Source of the DNA: Holophagales bacterium UBA5066
GTDB lineage: Bacteria; Acidobacteriota; Thermoanaerobaculia; UBA5066
Reading direction: 5' to 3'
Assembly: GCA_002414905.1 (NCBI GenBank)
Contig: DIAY01000049.1
Span: 1-24,434, forward strand
DNA length: 24,434 bases
The stretch's first letter is position 1, and every line of letters starts with the position of its first letter. Positions 6,800 through 14,032 of this stretch are shown one piece after another. Below the pieces are notes generated by a model that did not search any database, had not been told where the DNA came from, and worked only from the letters and a program-made list of their open reading frames with translations. Both the position numbers and the translations under genes were made by a program.

Positions 6800-9514
6800 A
6801 TGCCGAAGAAACTGAAAGAAGTTCTGGCAGACGCCGGAGTCTCGATGGAGAACGAGGTCGGCGGGCACGCGCCGAAAACCCTCGTCGACCGCGAAGTGAA
6901 GCTGGCCCCGCACCCGCGCGTCGAGAAGCTGCGGGACGTCTTCATGCAGACGCTCTCCTCGGCCAACAACGAGTTCCCGTACTGGTACACCCGCGAGTAC
7001 TTCCAGCACGACAACGAGGTCCCGGTCGTCCGCCGCGCGATGGCGCTGAAGGCCGCTTTCTCGCACGCGACGCCCGTGATCTTCCCCGGCGAGCTCCTCG
7101 TCATGCACAAGACGGCCTTCTTCCGCGGCTCCTTCCCGATGCCGTGGCTCTCCGAGGGCTTCTACATGGCGAAGGAAGACGAGCTCTACCAGGACGCGCT
7201 CAAGCGCGGGTCGACGTCCGTCGACGAGCACTCCAAGTTCGGCCAGGGCGGCGGCAACGTCGTCAAGAGCTTCGGCAAGGTCGTCTCCATCGCCGGGAAG
7301 TTCGGGATGCGCCAGGAAGAGATCCCCGGCCTCCTCGAGGTCGCCAGGATGTGGGTCGGCAAGTCGGTCGACGACCTGGGACACAAGTACGAGCAGATGG
7401 TCCCCGGCTACGAGACCAAGGAAGCGATCATGCGGAACATCGTCTGCATGTTCGACTCCGGCTACACGCTTCCGCAGGGACGCGAGGTCATCAACTACTA
7501 CTACCCGCTCCACCTCGGCTTCGACGGCATCATCGCGCTCGCCAGGGAGATGAAGGACAAGGTCGCGGGCCGCGCCGACGGTGACGGCCTCGTCGGCATG
7601 AACCGCCTCTACAACTACGAGGCGGTCATCCTCGCCACCGAGGGCCTCCAGGCCTGGGTGCGCAACTACGCCAAGGAGGCGCGCCGCCTCGAGTCGATGG
7701 AGAAGGACGCCGTCCAGAAGGCCGAGTACAAGGGGATCGCCGAGCGCCTCGAGTGGCTCGAGCACAACTCTCCGCGGACCTTCATCGAAGCCTTCCAGAT
7801 GATCGAGACGATGCACCTGGCCGTCCTGAACGAGGACGCCATCTCGGGCATGTCCCCGGGCCGCATCGCGCAGATCCTCTTCCCCTGGTTCGACCAGGAC
7901 ATCAAGGCCGGCCGGATCACCGAGGACCAGGTCGTCGAGCTCCTCGAGCTCGACCGCGTCGTGAAGACCTCCATCGACTGCTTCGCCTCGATGGGCGTCG
8001 TCGGCGGCGTCCTCTCCGGCAACACGTTCAACACGGTTTCGTGCGGCGGCCTCCAGAAGAACGGGAACCACGCCTGCAACCGGCTGGAGTACCTCCTCCT
8101 CGAGGCCGGGATGCGGAACGTGATGCCGCAGTCGACCCTGGCGGTCCTCTATGACGAAAAGCTTCCCGAGGACTACCTCCTCCTCGCCACGGAGTGCATC
8201 AAGACCGGCGGCGGGTACCCGGCGTTCATGAACAACCAGGTCGGGATGGAGTTCCTCAAGCACCACTACGGCCCCGAGGGAATGGACATCGAGGACGCGC
8301 GCGCCTGGGCGATCGGCGGCTGCCTCGAGACCTCCGGCTGCACCTGGAAGCCGATCACTCTGAACGGGACGACCTACTGGATCCCGGGCGGCGCGGGCCA
8401 GCCGACGTCCGTCGGCGTCCACTTCATCTCGATGCCGAAGATCCTCGAGCTGACCCTCTGGGACGGCGTCGACCAGCGGACCGGAGAGCGCGTCTTCAAG
8501 GCTCACGGCAAGAAGCTCGCGACGTTCGACGAGCTCTGGGCCCAGTTCAAGCTCTACTGGCAGGAAGCCGTCCACGTGCTCGCCCTGACGAACAACATCC
8601 AGCACGACATCTGGCGCAAGAACAACATGGCGATCATCAACTCGTACATGAAGCCCGACTGCCTCGACAAGGGCCACCTCATCAACGAGCTCGGCTATCG
8701 CTACAACGCCACGTACAACGTCGAGTCCGCCGGCACGATCACCACGATCAACTCGCTCGCGGCGCTCAAGCAGATCGTCTACGACGACAAGAAGATCTCG
8801 CTCGAAGAGTACCGGGTTGCCCTGAAGGACAACTTCGGATTCAAGACCGCCAAGGAGGTCAACTCCTTCTCGCTCGCCGACCAGGAGAAGCGGGAGGACG
8901 GCCCCGGCAAGTGGGACAAGCTCCACTTCATGGCCCTGCAGGCCCCGAAGTACGGCAACGACGACGCGTACGTCGACAACATCCTGCTCGACTGGGAAAA
9001 CTTCTTCTGCAAGGACTGCTACAACTACGAGTCGCTCAACGCCAAGCCGATGTACGCGTGCCAGATCTCGGTCTCCACGCACGGCGCGATGGGCTCGGCG
9101 ACGATCGCGACGGCCGACGGCCGCCTCGCCGGGACGACGTTCGCCGACGCCTCGCTGTCGGCCTTCCCGGGCACGGACCGCAACGGCCCGTACGCGCTCC
9201 TGAACTCGGCCGCGATCTGGGACCACAGCATGTCGCAGAACTCCCAGCTCAACATCAAGATCCACCCGAGCGCGATCCAGGGCGACGAGGGGGCCAAGAA
9301 GCTCCTCGACCTGACCAGGGCCTACATGCGCAAGGGCGGGTTCCACGTCCAGTACAACATCGTCGACTCGAAGGTCCTGAAGGACGCCCAGAAGAACCCG
9401 CAGAACTACCGCGACCTGATGGTCCGTGTGGCCGGGTTCACCCAGTACTGGGTCGAGATCGGAAAGCCGGTCCAGGACGAGCTCATCGCGCGGACCGAAT
9501 ACGAGGGGGTCTGA
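6800..9514 (+). CDS. hpdB: Glycyl radical enzyme, arylacetate (4-hydroxyphenylacetate-type) decarboxylase large subunit
   Basis: This 904-residue oxygen-sensitive cytoplasmic enzyme should remove CO2 from an arylacetate to leave a methyl-arene. The thiyl Cys508 and Glu510 lie in GGCLE, and the glycyl radical residue is Gly879 in RVAGF, 26 residues from the end. From memory, the C. difficile enzyme uses Ser344, Cys503, Glu505, His536 and Glu637; here Ser349, Cys508, Glu510, His541 and Glu642 occupy the same places at a constant +5 offset. His536 and Glu637 contact the para-hydroxyl, which favours 4-hydroxyphenylacetate (giving p-cresol). Phenylacetate decarboxylase (giving toluene) is the main alternative. 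The ATG at 6800 follows AGGAGGG by six bases. The adjoining small subunit excludes the usual PFL, glycerol dehydratase and choline lyase classes. Confidence 0.9.
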   Translation: MPKKLKEVLADAGVSMENEVGGHAPKTLVDREVKLAPHPRVEKLRDVFMQTLSSANNEFPYWYTREYFQHDNEVPVVRRAMALKAAFSHATPVIFPGELLVMHKTAFFRGSFPMPWLSEGFYMAKEDELYQDALKRGSTSVDEHSKFGQGGGNVVKSFGKVVSIAGKFGMRQEEIPGLLEVARMWVGKSVDDLGHKYEQMVPGYETKEAIMRNIVCMFDSGYTLPQGREVINYYYPLHLGFDGIIALAREMKDKVAGRADGDGLVGMNRLYNYEAVILATEGLQAWVRNYAKEARRLESMEKDAVQKAEYKGIAERLEWLEHNSPRTFIEAFQMIETMHLAVLNEDAISGMSPGRIAQILFPWFDQDIKAGRITEDQVVELLELDRVVKTSIDCFASMGVVGGVLSGNTFNTVSCGGLQKNGNHACNRLEYLLLEAGMRNVMPQSTLAVLYDEKLPEDYLLLATECIKTGGGYPAFMNNQVGMEFLKHHYGPEGMDIEDARAWAIGGCLETSGCTWKPITLNGTTYWIPGGAGQPTSVGVHFISMPKILELTLWDGVDQRTGERVFKAHGKKLATFDELWAQFKLYWQEAVHVLALTNNIQHDIWRKNNMAIINSYMKPDCLDKGHLINELGYRYNATYNVESAGTITTINSLAALKQIVYDDKKISLEEYRVALKDNFGFKTAKEVNSFSLADQEKREDGPGKWDKLHFMALQAPKYGNDDAYVDNILLDWENFFCKDCYNYESLNAKPMYACQISVSTHGAMGSATIATADGRLAGTTFADASLSAFPGTDRNGPYALLNSAAIWDHSMSQNSQLNIKIHPSAIQGDEGAKKLLDLTRAYMRKGGFHVQYNIVDSKVLKDAQKNPQNYRDLMVRVAGFTQYWVEIGKPVQDELIARTEYEGV

Positions 9515-9515
9515 A

Positions 9516-9785
9516 ATGGAAAAGATGCACCACCGTGACTGCCGCAACTTCGCGCCGGTCGACGTTGCCAAGGGAATCTGCCACCGCACGAAGAACATGG
9601 TCCCGGCCGACGGAGACCAGTGCGACGAGTGCGTCGCTACGCCGAAGTGCAAGAGCTGCAAGAACTTCACCGCCGACACGAAGCGAGTTGAGCTCGGTGT
9701 CTGCGAGGCCTCGATGGCGACGCCGAAGTTCTTCGCCTACCCCGACATGGTCGCCCTGACCTGCGAGATGTATCGCCAGCAGTAG
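9516..9785 (+). CDS. hpdC: Arylacetate decarboxylase small (iron-sulfur) subunit, HpdC-like
   Basis: This 89-residue protein begins one base after the large-subunit stop, so translation is coupled. It has eight cysteines (9, 22, 36, 39, 45, 48, 63, 83) and His5/His6 near the N-terminus, arranged as H-x2-C...C...CDEC...CKSC...C...C. The small subunit of C. difficile 4-hydroxyphenylacetate decarboxylase (about 85 residues) binds two [4Fe-4S] clusters, one with a His ligand, and is needed for assembly and regulation of the large subunit. Length, ligand pattern and gene order (large subunit then small) all agree. Small subunits of this kind are diagnostic of the hydroxyarylacetate decarboxylase branch; benzylsuccinate synthase subunits have other spacings. 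Confidence 0.85.
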   Translation: MEKMHHRDCRNFAPVDVAKGICHRTKNMVPADGDQCDECVATPKCKSCKNFTADTKRVELGVCEASMATPKFFAYPDMVALTCEMYRQQ

Positions 9786-9795
9786 TCCGAGACTG

Positions 9796-9843
9796 ACGGG
9801 CCGGGCCGGGGGCGCCGCGAGGCGCCCCCGAGCCCTGGCCCGT
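9796..9843 (+). other. Nested GC-rich hairpin between hpdC and the transporter gene
   Basis: An inner 9-bp stem (9808-9816 with 9821-9829, extendable by one pair) closes on a GCGA tetraloop, a GNRA-type loop. An outer 7-bp stem (ACGGGCC 9796-9802 with GGCCCGT 9837-9843) encloses it. No T-run follows, so it is unlikely to be an efficient intrinsic terminator; an mRNA-stabilising or partial attenuation element between a highly expressed enzyme and a membrane protein fits better. Confidence 0.7.
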
Positions 9844-9899
9844 CCTTCCCTCCGGCGGGACGGGTGACGTGGCCGGAGAGAGACGAAAAGAGAGTAAAT

Positions 9900-11363
9900 A
9901 TGGACGAAGGGAAAGCCACACTCTACGGTCGCCTGGTGGTCCTGGCCTCCTGGCTGGCCGTCTTCTGCCTTTTCGGGTACCGCGCCACCTTCGCGATCCT
10001 GAAGGGCCCCATGGGCGTGACGATGGGCTGGTCCACGGCCCAGGTGACGCTCGGCTATTCGCTGATGATGGTCGTCTACGCCGTGACGGCCTACTTCTCG
10101 GGAATGATTTTGGACAAGTGGGGGACGAAGCCCGTCTACGCGATCGCCGCCGTCTTCGGCGGCCTCGGCTTCATCCTCACGTCGATGATCAACAGCCACG
10201 CGGCCTACCTCTTCACGTTCGGCGTCCTCGGCGGCATCGCCACCGGCATGCTCTGGGTCACGTCGACGGTCTCGGTCCGCAAGTGGTACGTCGGAAAGTC
10301 GTACGCCACGATGTGGGGCTTCGCCTTCGCGGGCGCCCCGATGGCGCAGTTCGTCCTGGCGCAGGTCGTCAAGCCGAAGCTCGGTGCGGCCCAGAAGGGG
10401 CTCGACGAGGCGGTGAAGACGCTCCTGCCGAATGCCGACGCGCTCCAGGGTAAGGAGCTCGCGACGGCGATCGCCGGCAAACTGAAGGAAGCCGGAACGA
10501 TCGAGATCCCGGCCGTCAAGGCCGCTCTCGAGAGCCTAACGGCCGCCTGGCGCGGCGAGATGATGATCCTTGGCGCGATCGTCTTCGTCGCGCTCGTCTT
10601 CGCCGTCATCGTCGCCAAGCAGTCGCCCGAGGCCTACGGCATGAAGCCGTTCGGCGCGATGCCGGCTCCGGCGGGCGGTGCGGCTCCGGCCGCCGAGTAC
10701 GAATGGGGCGTCGGCGAGGCGTTCTCCAAGTACGCGATCTGGGCCGCGGTTCTGACGTTCCTCACGGCCATGATGGCCGAGTTCCTCATCTGGACGCAGG
10801 TCGTCAGCTACTGGACGCAGGACGTCGGCTTCAGCCTCGGCAAGGCGACCCAGATCTACGCGATCATCGGCCTCATCGGCATCTTCTCGATGCCGATCAT
10901 GGGCAAGGTCGCCGACAAGGTCGTCGCGGCCGTGGGCAACGAGGTCAAGGGCCGGAAGGTCATGCTGATGATCGGCCCGGGCACGGGCGTCCTGGCCTGC
11001 CTCTTCCTCCTCGGCACCAAACAGGGTGACGTCTTCGCCTATGTCGCCTGCTTCATCTTCGCCGTCTACTGGGCGATCGTCCCTGGCGGAGTCGTCGGCT
11101 ACACCGGCGCCGTCTATGGCCGCAAGACCCTCGGCAAGATCTGGGGTCTGGCCACCATGATCGTCATGGGAATCGGGCCGTTCCTCGGCTCGTTCATCGG
11201 CGGGTGGCTGAAGGACGTCTCCGGCAGCTACACCTACTCCATCTACTACGCGCTCGGCTCGTTCGCCCTCTCGATCGTCCTCGCGACCACGCTTCCGCTC
11301 GAGGCGAAGCCGAAGGTCCGTGTGCCGGCCGACGCGGCGATCGCGGCCGGACGCGCCAGCTGA
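9900..11363 (+). CDS. MFS transporter, oxalate/formate antiporter (OFA)-like, candidate arylacetate carrier
   Basis: This 487-residue inner-membrane protein has about twelve hydrophobic segments in two halves. The first six run through residues 13-30, 48-70, 79-97, 103-122, 136-157 and 221-239, and the second half starts near 279. A loop motif after segment 2 reads GMILDKWGTKPV, the typical MFS A-motif position. The sequence style matches the OFA family of monocarboxylate/oxalate carriers. Between segments 5 and 6 is an insert of about 55 polar residues (160-217) that should face the periplasm. The ATG at 9900 is preferred over a GTG at 9864 because it directly precedes the first membrane helix and follows a purine-rich AAAAGAGAG. 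It lies inside the decarboxylase gene set, so uptake of the arylacetate or exchange is likely; the substrate is inferred. Confidence 0.82.
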   Translation: MDEGKATLYGRLVVLASWLAVFCLFGYRATFAILKGPMGVTMGWSTAQVTLGYSLMMVVYAVTAYFSGMILDKWGTKPVYAIAAVFGGLGFILTSMINSHAAYLFTFGVLGGIATGMLWVTSTVSVRKWYVGKSYATMWGFAFAGAPMAQFVLAQVVKPKLGAAQKGLDEAVKTLLPNADALQGKELATAIAGKLKEAGTIEIPAVKAALESLTAAWRGEMMILGAIVFVALVFAVIVAKQSPEAYGMKPFGAMPAPAGGAAPAAEYEWGVGEAFSKYAIWAAVLTFLTAMMAEFLIWTQVVSYWTQDVGFSLGKATQIYAIIGLIGIFSMPIMGKVADKVVAAVGNEVKGRKVMLMIGPGTGVLACLFLLGTKQGDVFAYVACFIFAVYWAIVPGGVVGYTGAVYGRKTLGKIWGLATMIVMGIGPFLGSFIGGWLKDVSGSYTYSIYYALGSFALSIVLATTLPLEAKPKVRVPADAAIAAGRAS

Positions 11364-11372
11364 TCCTGGATC

Positions 11373-11429
11373 TGCCCGGCCCTCCCGTCGCAGTCCGGCG
11401 GCGGGAGGGCCGATTCTCCCGGCCGGGCA
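11373..11429 (+). other. Mutually exclusive hairpins between transporter and activase genes
   Basis: An 11-bp perfect stem joins CGGCCCTCCCG (11377-11387) with CGGGAGGGCCG (11402-11412) across a 14-base loop. A competing 9-bp pairing joins TGCCCGGCC (11373-11381) with GGCCGGGCA (11421-11429). The two share bases 11377-11381, so they cannot form together. There is no T-run. It may adjust expression of the activase relative to upstream genes. Confidence 0.5.
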
Positions 11430-11470
11430 CGGGGGGTAACGGAAGGACCGCAGGGGCGACGGAGGAAGAG

Positions 11471-12478
11471 ATGTCGAGCATCGAGACAGGAGCGGGAACG
11501 GACAGGGCGACTCTTGGGTGCCCGGCGAAGGCGGAACAGCCGGCGAAGGCGGAGCCGAAGGGCCTGGTCTTCGACATCCAGGGCCACTCGGTCCACGACG
11601 GGCCCGGGACGCGGACGACGGTCTTTCTTGCCGGTTGTCCTCTGTCCTGTGTCTGGTGCTGCAACCCCGAGGGGCTCTTCACGAAACCGGTGGTCGTCCG
11701 CCGGGAAATCAAATGCAAGCACTGCGGCCGGTGCGTCGAGGCGTGCCCGCACCACGCCATCACCGTGGACGAGGCAGGCGCCGCGACATTTGATCGGGCG
11801 TTCTGCGACGTCTGCACGACGCACGAGTGCGTCGCGAACTGCTACCACGAGGCGCTCGAGGTGAGCGGGAAGTGGATGACCGTCGACGACCTGATGACGG
11901 TCTTCAAGCGGGACCGGCAGTTCTGGGGCAGCCGGGGCGGCGTCACCTTCAGCGGGGGAGAGCCGCTCCTGCAACGGGAGTTCATCCTCGAGGTGCTGCG
12001 CCGCTGCAGCGAGGCCCGTCTCCACACGTGCATCGAGACGACGGCGTGCTTCTCAAAGTCGTACTTCTTCGAAGCGCTCGAGCACGTCGACTGGGTCTTC
12101 GTCGACATCAAGCAGATGGATCCCGTCCGTCACAAGGAGCTGACGGGTGTTTCGAATGAGCTGATCCTGGGCAACATCAAGGCGCTGGCCGCTTCGGACT
12201 GGCCCGGATTCGTCGTCGTGAGGATTCCGGTCATCCCTGGCTGCAACGACTCCGAGGAGAATATCCGGGCCACGGCGAAGTTCGTGAAGGAGGCTGGCCT
12301 CGAGGTCATCAACCTCCTGCCGTTCCACCGCCTCGGCGAGTCGAAGTATCGCCAGCTCGGGAAGCAATACGCCTTCGAGAACCATCCCGGGACTCCAGTC
12401 GAAGCCCTGGCCCCTCTGAAGGCGATTGTCGAGGCCGAAGGGCTGACCTGCTACACGGGCTGGAAGACTCCCTTCTGA
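11471..12478 (+). CDS. hpdA: Glycyl radical enzyme activase (radical SAM), HpdA-like
   Basis: This 335-residue cytoplasmic enzyme would use S-adenosylmethionine and a [4Fe-4S] cluster to abstract hydrogen from Gly879 of the decarboxylase. The radical SAM motif CPLSCVWC places ligands at Cys56, Cys60 and Cys63, followed by CNPEG as in GRE activases. A ferredoxin-like insert carries CKHCGRCVEAC (Cys82, 85, 88, 92) and CDVC...C...C (Cys112, 115, 120, 124), so two further clusters are likely, as in the C. difficile activase. SGGEPLLQ is the glycine-rich SAM-binding segment. The ATG at 11471 follows GGAGGAAGAG. An N-terminal extension of about 30 residues contains a PAKAE repeat (19-23, 25-29). 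The gene is separated from hpdC by the transporter, unlike the clostridial hpdBCA order. Confidence 0.9.
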   Translation: MSSIETGAGTDRATLGCPAKAEQPAKAEPKGLVFDIQGHSVHDGPGTRTTVFLAGCPLSCVWCCNPEGLFTKPVVVRREIKCKHCGRCVEACPHHAITVDEAGAATFDRAFCDVCTTHECVANCYHEALEVSGKWMTVDDLMTVFKRDRQFWGSRGGVTFSGGEPLLQREFILEVLRRCSEARLHTCIETTACFSKSYFFEALEHVDWVFVDIKQMDPVRHKELTGVSNELILGNIKALAASDWPGFVVVRIPVIPGCNDSEENIRATAKFVKEAGLEVINLLPFHRLGESKYRQLGKQYAFENHPGTPVEALAPLKAIVEAEGLTCYTGWKTPF

Positions 12479-12546
12479 GCCTCCCCGGCCGGGGCGTGCC
12501 TTCGCCTCGCAGCCGTTATCAGGGAAGAGAACACGAGGACAAGCGA

Positions 12547-13893
12547 ATGACGAAACCACTCACCGCCCTGGCCTGTGCGGCGCTGCTCCTGGCTCCCGCG
12601 GTCCGGGCCGAAGATCCCAAGGTTGCGCCCGCTCCCGACCCGTGGAAGATCACGTGGGAGGTCGGCGCCGAAGAGCGCGTCCGGTCCGAGGCACTCAACA
12701 ACGCCTTCGACTGGAACGACGCGGCGGATGACCACCGGCTCTGGTACCGGTTCCGGACGCGCGCCTGGGCGAAGGCGACGATCGGGAAGAAGGGTGAATT
12801 TTCCGTGGGGCTCAATAACGAGAGCCGCGAGACGGTCCACCCCGACACGCCCTACAAGTGGGACGAGGCGATCTTCGAGAGCCTCTACGTCGACTGGAAG
12901 CTCGACCCTTCGGTTTCCGTCCGGGTGGGCCGGCAGAACCTGATGAAGGGAGAGGGGTTCGTCCTTTTCGACGGCACCTCGGGCGATGGCTCACGGACGG
13001 CGTATTTCAACGCGGTCGACGTGACGTTCGGCTGGAAAAAGTCGAAGGTCGAGCTGATCGGCATCTCCGATCCGGCGAAAGACTATTACCTCCCCGTCTT
13101 CAACAACCGCAACAAGCTCCTGCAGGAGTGGGACGAAACGGCCTTCGGCCTCTACTACACGGGCCGCGACCTGCCGAAGACGGCGATCGACGGTTACGTT
13201 TTCTACAAGCGCGAGTTCGACGACCGCCGGGCCGTCTCGAACGCACAGTTCCAGCCGGATCGGCAGCTCAACGTCTTCGGCGGGCGCGTCGTCCAGCAGC
13301 TGCCCGAGGGTTTCTCCCTGACGGCGGAGGCCGCGGGCGAGTGGGGGACCGAGAAGGCGAGGCCGGGAACCGGGAGCGATGACAAGGACATCGCCGCCTG
13401 GGGTGGCTACGCCTACGTGAAGAAGACGATCCCGGTGTCGTGGAAGCCCTCCCTCCAGGTCGGCTGGATCGGGATGTCCGGCGACGATCCGGCGACGTCG
13501 AAGATCGAGGGCTGGGACCCGCTCTTCTCCCGCTGGCCGAAGTGGAGCGAGCTCTACATCTACAGCCAGGTTCCGGAGAAAGGGGTCGCGTACTGGACGA
13601 ACCTATCGATGTGGCAGGCCGAGATCCTCGCCAGCCCTTCGAAGTTCCTGAGCCTGCGCGGAACCTACTACTACATGAGCGCACTGGAGACCTTTCCCGG
13701 CAGCCCGAAAGTCTTCGGGAAAGGGAAGAAGCGGGGCGACATGTTCCAGGCCCGCGCCGACGTCACTTTCTCCGGATCTCTGAAGGGCCACGCGCTCTAC
13801 GAGTACCTCCGGCCCGGAGACTTCTACGTCGGCCGCGACTCGGCGTACTTCCTGCGTTTCGAGCTGAGCTACAGCTTCAAGAAGATCTTCTGA
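12547..13893 (+). CDS. Outer-membrane beta-barrel porin, alginate-export (AlgE)-like
   Basis: This 448-residue protein begins with a clear signal peptide (Lys4, a hydrophobic core LTALACAALLLAPA, then VRA before ED at residue 22). The rest alternates polar and hydrophobic residues with many aromatic girdle positions and ends in SYSFKKIF, with the terminal Phe typical of outer-membrane barrels. The GRQNLMKGEGFVLFDGT segment near residues 126-142 resembles the alginate-export family of wide barrels. It probably lets a small anionic compound cross the outer membrane. It starts 68 bases after the activase stop in the same direction, so it likely belongs to the decarboxylase operon. Whether it admits arylacetates is inference. 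Confidence 0.8.
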   Translation: MTKPLTALACAALLLAPAVRAEDPKVAPAPDPWKITWEVGAEERVRSEALNNAFDWNDAADDHRLWYRFRTRAWAKATIGKKGEFSVGLNNESRETVHPDTPYKWDEAIFESLYVDWKLDPSVSVRVGRQNLMKGEGFVLFDGTSGDGSRTAYFNAVDVTFGWKKSKVELIGISDPAKDYYLPVFNNRNKLLQEWDETAFGLYYTGRDLPKTAIDGYVFYKREFDDRRAVSNAQFQPDRQLNVFGGRVVQQLPEGFSLTAEAAGEWGTEKARPGTGSDDKDIAAWGGYAYVKKTIPVSWKPSLQVGWIGMSGDDPATSKIEGWDPLFSRWPKWSELYIYSQVPEKGVAYWTNLSMWQAEILASPSKFLSLRGTYYYMSALETFPGSPKVFGKGKKRGDMFQARADVTFSGSLKGHALYEYLRPGDFYVGRDSAYFLRFELSYSFKKIF

Positions 13894-13990
13894 GGCCACC
13901 CTGGTGACGGCCGTGTCCGGCTCCGCGGCACCCCCCGGCTTTCCGCCGTCCCCCGCGTCCGGGCACGGTCGTCCCTTTCCCACGAGTCCC

Positions 13991-13996
13991 TATAAT
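13991..13996 (+). promoter_or_regulatory. Possible sigma-70-type -10 box upstream of the sigma-54 activator gene
   Basis: A perfect TATAAT in otherwise very GC-rich DNA lies 37 bases before the GTG at 14033. No good -35 is seen at 17-bp spacing. It supports separate, constitutive expression of the regulator and a start downstream of this point. Confidence 0.45.
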
Positions 13997-14032
13997 TCGA
14001 GGCGGAGAGCCGCCGTTGCGGCAGGCGATCAG

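Noticed and set aside
6785..9679. A 964-codon open frame on the minus strand opposite the glycyl radical enzyme
   Set aside because: It is the complementary frame of a strongly biased high-GC gene: Val, Leu, Asp, Glu and Arg-rich low-complexity protein with no motif. The plus-strand gene has all catalytic residues.
6800..9785. Benzylsuccinate synthase or another fumarate-adding GRE
   Set aside because: The Cys-Leu-Glu active-site motif, the +5 offset conservation with 4-hydroxyphenylacetate decarboxylase and the eight-Cys small subunit placed after the large one fit a decarboxylase. Two different small subunits would be expected for benzylsuccinate synthase.
12483..12494. CCCCGGCCGGGG palindrome after the activase as a terminator
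   Set aside because: It has no loop without opening central pairs and no following T-run; the porin gene starts soon after in the same direction. Common type of chance palindrome in GC-rich DNA.
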